Source: Nectonema munidae (lineage: Eukaryota; Nematomorpha; Nectonematoida; Nectonematidae). Taken from it: 64,000 bases of DNA. Below are positions 58,001 to 64,000 of this stretch, piece after piece (position 1 is the first letter of the stretch; each line of letters begins with the position of its first letter). Below the pieces are notes generated by a model. It saw only the letters and a program-made list of their open reading frames with translations. It made no database searches and had not been told where the DNA came from. Both the position numbers and the translations under genes were made by a program. The stretch spans positions 1 to 64,000 of the forward strand of contig JAUIRK010000706.1 of assembly GCA_030549495.1 (NCBI GenBank), given 5' to 3'.

Positions 58001-60044
58001 AAAGTTTGACAATTAATTAATACCAATTGAATATGTAATTTTGTTATAGCTTCTTTTATAGATATTTAAGATTCCGCGATAGATCTATTATGAGATTTGT
58101 TAATATTTTCGTAGAATTTATGTTACAAAAAGGACGCTTTATATATTGAAATTTGGTAAAAATATGAGTATTGTTAACAATAAACGTCAACAAGACCTGC
58201 TATTTACAAGATATTTGCTTATACTATAACACTTCTTTAAATAGTTTGTGTGGATAGTGACGCTTTACTGCTATATTTATCCTATAGGACTTTGGTTTAC
58301 TCCTTGTTGATGATGTTGAGGAGGATGATGACGATGATGAAATTGTAAAAGATGATGTTAAAGACACTCCTAGAACTCAAACACTCATCACTAAAGAATC
58401 CTCACGCATGCTTACAGAGTTGGGAGATGATACTCTAGGTTTCTTCTATCTTCATGTTTGATTTTCATCTTTTATTGATTAGGTCAAGTCTTACATCTCA
58501 TTGACAAAAAAGAAATGTGTAATAAAAAATTTATTTAGACTATTAATGAAAAAAAATCTTTTTTTAGACATTCAGTGAATGGCTTTAATACGCGCGTATA
58601 AAGTGCAATAAGCGTAATGTTTAACCTAAATTGAGATTCCAAATTCAAATTTTTTTAATGGATGATTCCAAATCTGACAAAAAATCATTCATTAAAAAAT
58701 TTGACTTCAAACTATATAAATAAATATACCAAATATGGTGGATTATTTTAAATGTTTTAAAGCGCTACAAACAATTGTAAAATAGCTGGAATTACGCGAT
58801 TGGCCAACTCGTCACTTTTATGTTTCAATAAGTTTCCCACAATATTTCAGAAAAAATGTTATAATGGCATTGATGAAATCTACAATTAGATCATGTTATT
58901 TCTATGCATTATTAGCTATTCAGATAGTGCTAGTGATGACATCACGGTGAATGAGCTTAAATCACTTACCTAAGCGGTACGCATAAAAATCCCTAAAGGG
59001 CGGCATGCGGCCCGCGGGGCGTAGTTTGCTCACCTCGAGACTATATTATAAAAAAGTGTATATATTTCAAGTAAGTTCCAGCAGGGCTCCTTACCCCACC
59101 TTATCAAGGGGCCTGTATTCCAATAACCTGGTTTAGTAGTTGAAATTTTTTGATCAAAAACAGCAAAATAAAAATGTATTTTTATTCAATTTAAACCGAT
59201 CAAGTTATATTTTTTCTTTCTCCGCAGATATTCACTTTTTTTAAATGATATGACCAAAATAAATATTTCTTTGAATTTTCATCGTCGATATCCAAATTCT
59301 TTTATTTAGATGCCAAGATCAAAAGCCTTGTAAGGCAAAAAGTTCTTCTCGAAGAAAAAAATGAAAGGCTTCAGCAAGAATTAGAAGTGAACAAGCGCTG
59401 TAATCAATCTAGCCGCACTCACAGTCTACAAGAGTCAATATCTTCCACAAATAACATTAGCAGTCGCTTTTCCTCTATTCAACTTTCATCAGATCTTGCT
59501 TACAGCGATCAAGCCAGCGACGATAAAATAAATAAAAGTTTAGAATTAGAATTGCGTAAATAACTACTCTCATCTTAAATTAATTTTATGAATATGCCAT
59601 AACTTTTCTTAATTTGTAGAAAAATTGAAAAAAAAATCGAGTGAATCAGAGATAAAGTTTAGGAAAAGTGAACAAACTATCAGTCAACTTACCCTCACTG
59701 TACGCGCATCTTTTTTTAAAACTTGACATTTAAGCTCTGTCTTCTAATGCGCCCTATTTTTTTAATTTTAAGATTCAAAGATTAGAATCTCTGGAACAAA
59801 GACTTAAGAAGGACATTGAGACTTATGAAGAACAGGAGATAAAACTGAAGGCAGAAAACAGAAAAAGCAAAAGAGACGTAAGTTCTTTCTAAACGTTTTG
59901 ATCCTTACATTCATTGACATATTTATGAAGCTTCGAGAATCAGAAAATACAAACAACGAACTGGAAGCAAAAATAGGCTACCTAGAGAAGAGAATTGAAA
60001 AATATAAAAATTATCGCTCGAATTCCTTGTTCTCAACTGACTGA
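52040..60044 (+). CDS. LRRFIP2: LRRFIP family coiled-coil protein, eight 3' exons (5' end missing)
   Basis: Homolog of leucine-rich repeat flightless-interacting proteins, cytoplasmic coiled-coil adaptors known for binding Flightless-I and for Toll/Wnt-linked roles; the role here is inferred. Exons: 52040-52144 (possibly from 52046), 53120-53287, 55621-55713, 58288-58438, 59310-59555, 59620-59699, 59773-59877, 59931-60044. Junctions are GT-AG and in frame; stop TGA at 60042. Landmarks: FRQLNTIKDSLLSEVEYLKF (exon 2), DFGLLLVDDVEEDDDDDE and SRMLTELGDDTLDAKIKSLV (exons 4-5), EKNERLQQELE, SEQTISQLTLT, and the C-terminal LKAENRKSKRDLRESENTNN with EKRIEKYKNYR. This C-terminal order matches vertebrate LRRFIP1/2 (LDIRLKKL, LKAEKRKLQREL, LEKMK). 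A Ser-rich insert in exon 5 and the Asp-rich run in exon 4 are divergent. The start and N-terminal exons were not found. Confidence 0.85.
53428..53566. mobile_element. piggyBac-type MITE, copy 1
   Basis: Flanked by TTAA on both sides. The 131-bp core starts CCCATTTACGACCAA and ends TTGGTCTTAAATGGG, near-perfect inverted ends. TTAA duplication with CCC/GGG termini is diagnostic of piggyBac-group elements. The interior is shared with 63503-63632 (ATAAGTAATTTCATCTTCGT, TGACTTTGAATATAAATCG). It lies in the intron after LRRFIP exon 2. Confidence 0.8.
53567..54544 (-). pseudogene. Possible Tc1/mariner-type transposase N-terminal relic
   Basis: A minus-strand frame at 53896-54108 reads MAPYTKTRRRVKFLYKDAAV, SDRQIVNECNLN, then RKRSKKIAINQVFC, with related readings beyond the stop (WYNKVRAVKR). 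It has the look of a short HTH domain as in Tc1/mariner transposases, but no DDE part or paired ends are visible. The rest of the stretch is AT-rich intron without a gene. Low confidence. Confidence 0.25.
54545..55460 (+). pseudogene. hAT (ZBED5/SCAND3-like) transposase relic
   Basis: The 5' region (54570-54850) matches the hAT fragment at 28750-29045. It then shows broken plus-strand coding: LRASYGV near 55025, and MDGAPVNLCYSG, THCDIHHQTLIIKTIPHELK and DVL at about 55270-55400. The TDGAPAM...HC.IHR..L..KTLP.ELK.VL pattern is the hallmark of the ZBED5/SCAND3-type hAT transposase. Many stops; inactive. Located in the intron before LRRFIP exon 3. Confidence 0.65.
55714..57262. other. LRRFIP intron 3, unassigned part
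   Basis: AT-rich intron, no gene or clear repeat. Confidence 0.4.
57263..57966 (+). mobile_element. Internally deleted piggyBac element
   Basis: About 700 bp between TTAA sites (57263-57266 and 57963-57966), starting CATTAGGACGC and ending TTTCTAGTG, so the reversed right end begins CACTAGAAAGACC. The plus-strand frame 57542-57754 contains LSCRRWPIHVFCNMLDISAK, the conserved RRWP..IF.NMLDI segment near the end of piggyBac transposases. A 15-bp near-palindrome occurs as CAGTCATTTTGACTG at 57283-57297 and in inverse as CAGTCAAAATGACTG at 57439-57453, likely subterminal transposase sites. Most of the DDD catalytic domain is gone. Confidence 0.7.
57967..58287. other. LRRFIP intron 3, last part
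   Basis: AT-rich, no feature seen apart from the acceptor at 58286-58287. Confidence 0.4.
58439..59309. other. LRRFIP intron 4 with a hAT-like end
   Basis: 59001-59036 reads GCATGCGGCCCGCGGGGCGT and AGTTTGCTCACCTC. A GCGGCCCGCGGG...TTTGCTCACC block is typical of the termini of some hAT elements. The rest is AT-rich and unassigned. Confidence 0.4.
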
Positions 60045-62428
60045 TCTGGACGAAAAATTTTGGTTTTCTTTAGCGTGATTCATCCATCTCTCTTTGTGTT
60101 TAGTCGCGTACAGTTTTCATTGGCTAAAGATGTGATATTCAGTCTTGGAAATGTTTGCCCTTTTTGATTTTAAATTTGTACTTATTTTTCGTTGTTTTCA
60201 CTAGCAACAAATTGTTAATTTTATCATATACATATAATATATATTTTATTATCGCTATCACTATAATAAGAAATGTTTTTATTATCATAATTAATATCAT
60301 TTAAAAGCAATAGTTCAAACAAATGATACAAAATTAAAAATATAATGAGAGAAAAAGTTTTTGTGATAAAATTTGTGGTGCATTTATTAAAAATCTGTTA
60401 CATTTTAATGCATTTTTCATACTGCATTACAACTATAATATTAATGTCATGCCAAAAATCAAATTTTTCTCAATTAAAAATATATAAACATGGTAAAATA
60501 AATTATCTACAACTTTTTGTTTTTTTTTATTTAAATCTTTGTATCCGAATAAAAGACGCAGTTTAATTGAGAAAAGTTATTTTCTCACTTCAAACCGCAA
60601 AGTTGATACTCATAAATCTATTTATAGAATATTTTTAAATCATTTCACTTTTTACCATTTAAGATTTGCTTCGCAGCACATTATAAATGCATTGAAGGCC
60701 GATACGTCAGGTAAATTTCAAATGACTTTCATGCTTTGTTTGTCTTTTAGAGGAGGAATATCTTGACACAGCCCCCAACACTACTAAAACAATAATAATA
60801 ATAAAGTTTGGGACAACAGTTCCCAAACTTATTATCCCCACTCTACCTTTTCATTGCAAAAAGTTCATCACTCTATTCAATCACAAAATAAAAATTTTAC
60901 TCTCGGTCTCATTAAAGATCATCAATTAGTTTATAGACTTATTGATCAAAATAAGCTTTAAAAAGAAAAATTCTTGTTTTCATTTTTTTGCTGATTTTTG
61001 AAAAATTACAAATACCAAACTGACAAATGCACCCTTGCTCCAATTCCAGACTCTATCCAAGTTTCACGGACCATATGGATAGCAATACGATCACTCACGC
61101 CGAATTAAGTCAAAGGTTCTCAGATATCAGATATATTTCAAAACTTTTCTATTAAAAATTTTTTGATCGCTTGATAAAGTGTTTCGAGCATACATTGAAC
61201 GCTTTGCAAAAAAATTCTATTTCGCGAATGTTGAGCACTCAATATCAAAATTACAGTGATTTTTAATTTTATATATGAACCATTTTAAATGTTATAAAAA
61301 TTTCATATAAAAAAAACTTGAAATCTGGAAATTAAGTTCGAGAAATAATTTACAGTATATATATATACGAGATTTATTCATCGTACCTTTACATTCGTTT
61401 ATATAGAAAATGTATTTAAGCTCTTGCTACAGTTCAATGCGACTTTAAATATATATTAACATAACATATTCATTCGGGATTAAAATGCCACATCTTTGTT
61501 TCAAACAAAAGGTGTATAGACAAAAATCAGAATGAAAAGGGTCTTCCATCTTGGTGGTTAAAATTGATATTTTGTGATGTATGTGAATCAAGTCACATCC
61601 TAGAGCTTTGGCAGTAAAAGTTCACATATGGTATTTTAAATGAAGTTTGTTTGAAAAAAAACTGCTAATGAAAACAAAGCTTTATTTGAAATAATATAAT
61701 TCTTTTAAAGGCTAAATATTGATTAATATAATTCTTCTCATTGATTATAATAATAATAATAATCAATTATTAAATCGTAAGTTGATGTGAACCTCAATTT
61801 AGGAAAATTCTTACAAATTGAAAAGGAAAAAAAATTATGACTAAAACATATCTTCAAAACCTCAATAGATTGAAGACGGGAAACAGCCCTTCATATGATA
61901 TCATTGAATTAGGTATTACATAAACTACCTTATACCTAGATTTTGTTTATATTTGCCTTGATATTTATTCTTGTAAGACATTATAAATCATTGCCTGTCA
62001 TAACTATGTTTTGCTACCAAGATTTGATATATAGATAAAAGTCTAAAATTAAAGAAAATACTTTTGTTTGTTCGATCTTTTAAACCTTTCAAATACTAAT
62101 ATTCCGAAAAAAACATCTTCAAATGGAGAATTTTATCCATTTTTTTTTATAAAACAATGATTAATTATTAAGGGCTATTAGCTACAGGGTCTATATTGAT
62201 TCTGTGAATTATTAATTTATTTTGGCCATACTTTTAGAATGAATCTAAATTTTTTTTTTTGCATTTTACAGATTTATTTTCACAGATAAGAGACTATACC
62301 TTTCGTTCCTTTAGAAACCTACAGAATCAAGAAGTTATTGTATATTAGCGAATCCTTAAATAAAAGGCTATACCGTAGTTACGGTATTGACTTATATGGT
62401 GTTTATATGAATAACATTTGAAAAGTTC
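60045..62428. other. LRRFIP 3' UTR and intergenic DNA
   Basis: Probable 3' UTR follows the stop; several AATAAA-like strings occur (for example near 60498 and 60548) and none is decisive. The region from about 61000 is AT-rich without a gene. A near-palindrome ATACCGTAGTTACGGTAT lies at 62370-62387, just beyond the stop of the small minus-strand gene. Confidence 0.4.
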
Positions 62429-62730
62429 TCATCGATTTTCATCACTTTGTTGCATATTTTCTGGATGAACTTCAAAAACAAGATCATTGGGATCGGGCGC
62501 TTTTTTGATAAACTCTTTTCCAGGACAAATTTTTGCATGAATACGCTTAGCACACTCTATTTCTTTTTCATAATCTCCGCCACATTCCAGCTTGAAAGAA
62601 TGCACCGGGTAAAAGTGGACATTAGATACGTTTTCGAGTTTTTCCTCCATCTCACGTGACTTTGCTTCACTCGATTTGCTATCAATGTAAAGTGCCCAAA
62701 TGAGACCTTTAAAATCACTTTTATTTTCTC
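62429..62730 (-). CDS. Unknown small protein, C-terminal exon
   Basis: A minus-strand exon open from an acceptor-like TTGTTTAAG (exon from 62730) to the TGA at 62429-62431. It reads ENKSDFKGLIWALYIDSKSS, a charged helix EAKSREMEEKLENV, then HFYPVHSFKLECGGDYEKEI, ECAKRIHAKICPGKEFIKKA and an acidic tail ending SDENR. Cysteines are spaced C-X9-C-X8-C. Codon and amino-acid balance look like real coding sequence, unlike the surroundings. The first part resembles a beta-strand, helix, strand unit of an alpha/beta fold. I do not recognise the family. Possible upstream coding lies at about 62808-62900, but the splice phase does not fit convincingly. Confidence 0.5.
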
Positions 62731-62942
62731 CTTAAACAATATTAGATTTATTCACATGGTGAGGTGCAGACAAAAAAAACTGTACATCACCCTACCAAGA
62801 TAACAGCATATAGCGACATCCCTTTATTAGTGCGCGCATTCTTAATATAGGACATGCCATCATTAGATAAGAAATTATGAGTTTTCTCAAGTATAAAATA
62901 ACATTTTGAAATTTTGAAGACATTTAGTGTGTGTACATTAGA
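62731..62942. other. Possible upstream exon or intron of the small minus-strand gene
   Basis: 62812-62898 can be read on the minus strand as MSYIKNARTNKGMSLYAVIL before a GTAGGG donor, but its phase does not match the exon at 62430-62730. Confidence 0.25.
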
Positions 62943-63090
62943 GCCCTGGGCGGGGCGGATAGCCCACGCAGTTTATGCGGGACCCGCACTCGCGGGGCGG
63001 ATGTGGGTTGTCCACATTTTATTTTTGTGGGGCGGATGCGGGTCATTTGAAGAAAATTTTGTATGGGGCGGGGCGGATGTGGGTTGTCCT
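62943..63090. repeat. G-rich GCGGATG repeat, likely hAT end
   Basis: Starts TAGAGCCCTGGGCGGGGCGG. Units of GGGGCGGATGTGGGTTGTCC recur three times in diverged form over about 150 bp. Such GC-rich ends next to AT-rich interiors are typical of some hAT elements; a related GCGGATGCGGAT motif lies in the hAT relic at 38898 and 39606. Confidence 0.5.
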
Positions 63091-63498
63091 TATCAATAAG
63101 GTGGGTTAGTAAGAATTTGTGAAGCAAGAACATTAGTATGAAATGAAAGAAATAGACAGCTAAGTAGGATGTCAAAAATTGCGAAACAAAGAAAAGCATA
63201 AAATTAAAGACAGGAATTTATTTAGTTTATCCTGAATTTTTGCAAGATAAGTTTTAATTTTTCCATGTTTATACTCTAACAAAATTGAATTACTGGCACT
63301 GATTTGTTTTTTTTCATTTTTATTTTTTCGGCCCGCATAAATTTGGGAAGTATATTTTGTGGCCCTTATATTGAAAAGTTTGGAGACTTTTGCCTTAGAC
63401 TGTCTTTAAAAAGGATCGTTATAGTCAATTTTAATTTTAAGACACTTCCATAAGCGTTTCATTAAGACAAAGAAAAGGGGTCTTAACCCATTAACATC
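63091..63498. other. Unassigned DNA, possible hAT interior
   Basis: 63330-63400 (CGGCCCGCATAAA, GTGGCCCTTATATTGAAAAG) resembles the other end of a hAT-like element that may start at 62937. No coding capacity. Confidence 0.3.
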
Positions 63499-63636
63499 TT
63501 AACCCATTAAGTCCCTATGCTTCTATTTGAAAACATAAGTAATTTCATCTTCGTCAGCTTTTTTCAATGACTTTGAATATAAATCGTCTGCGTTTTTTTA
63601 GATATCGTCTGATTTCTATGGTACTTAATGGGTTAA
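63499..63636. mobile_element. piggyBac-type MITE, copy 2
   Basis: TTAA-flanked 130-bp core starting CCCATTAAGT and ending ACTTAATGGG, with an interior almost the same as 53432-53562. An extra TTAACCCATTAAC lies just upstream at 63483-63495, a partial duplicate of the left end. Confidence 0.8.
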
Positions 63637-63890
63637 GCATTTATTTAGTAAAGATTTTGAATTATAATAGGAAATTGATTTAAACATTACTAATTTTGAA
63701 AGTTGACGCAGACCTTCAGAAAACAAAACTAGATAAAATACCGAGCGGAGCAGAGCAGACACAAACTGATAAGATGCTTGGCAGAGCTGGTGCAAATTCA
63801 TTAAATGAAACTTAGAGCAACCGCAAACTTACAAAAAGTGAGTCAGAACGAGTGCGAAGATGCACGCGTAAAGGTCTAGTGTTGTTTGAT

Positions 63891-64000
63891 GCGAAGTGGG
63901 TGTAGCATATTTTATTTTGTTAATTGCGAAGTGGGTGTAGCATATTTTATTTTGTTAATAGCGAAGTGGGACGGGCAGCACAGTTTGAATAGTTGCGAAG
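63891..64000. repeat. 35-bp minisatellite running to the window end
   Basis: Units begin GCGAAGTGGG at 63891, 63926 and 63961, with body TGTAGCATATTTTATTTTGT. The third unit diverges after GCGAAGTGGG and another GCGAAG starts at 63995. The array may continue beyond the window. Confidence 0.8.

Noticed and set aside
1-64000. LTR retroelements or Polintons
   Set aside because: No gag-pol arrangement, paired LTRs or capsid-like genes noticed; all RT matches are LINE type.

Overview
The window is AT-rich animal DNA dominated by transposon remains, with a few host genes split by introns. The genes that can be read (dUTPase, an LRRFIP-family coiled-coil protein, an I-set immunoglobulin domain) are metazoan. 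Splice sites follow GT-AG, and introns range from about 60 nt to more than 6 kb. Together with the mix of I/R1-like and CR1-like LINEs, hAT, piggyBac, Tc1/mariner and pogo relics, this points to an arthropod-like invertebrate. A sea louse or related copepod is my best guess, at low confidence. There is no sign of bacterial or viral gene organisation.

Layout. 1-9743: two full-length-looking LINEs head to tail. LINE A (zinc-knuckle ORF1; endonuclease-RT-RNase H ORF2) ends in an AATC-repeat tail, and LINE B (PHD-like plus zinc-knuckle ORF1; endonuclease-RT ORF2, CR1-like) begins directly after it. 9745-23400: mostly unassigned AT-rich DNA, with three minus-strand exons of an Ig-domain protein (11461-11973), a pogo/Tigger transposase relic (12749-13152) and a tRNA-derived SINE (13893-14010). 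23400-27000: a LINE 3' fragment, MITE-like inverted repeats and a CA microsatellite. 27032-34059: a complete minus-strand dUTPase gene in five exons, with repeats in its 6.4-kb first intron. 34900-47800: dense repeats, including a C-rich minisatellite, hairpins, a second SINE copy, two LINE fragments, a hAT relic, a piggyBac 3' end, a 34-bp minisatellite and a head-to-head (foldback) Tc1/mariner-like element. 52040-60044: eight 3' exons of an LRRFIP-family gene, whose introns hold two piggyBac-type elements, a hAT relic and a possible Tc1-like relic. 60045-64000: one small minus-strand gene fragment of unknown function, a G-rich repeat, a second copy of the piggyBac-type MITE and a 35-bp minisatellite.

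The genes do not form a pathway or operon. dUTPase is nucleotide-pool housekeeping, the LRRFIP protein is a coiled-coil scaffold, and the Ig exons probably belong to a large muscle or adhesion protein. I found no clearly new defence or metabolic system. The most unusual structure is the palindromic Tc1/mariner-like element at 44155-45196. Next come the paired TTAA-flanked MITEs, the SINE family, and the near-intact LINE pair.
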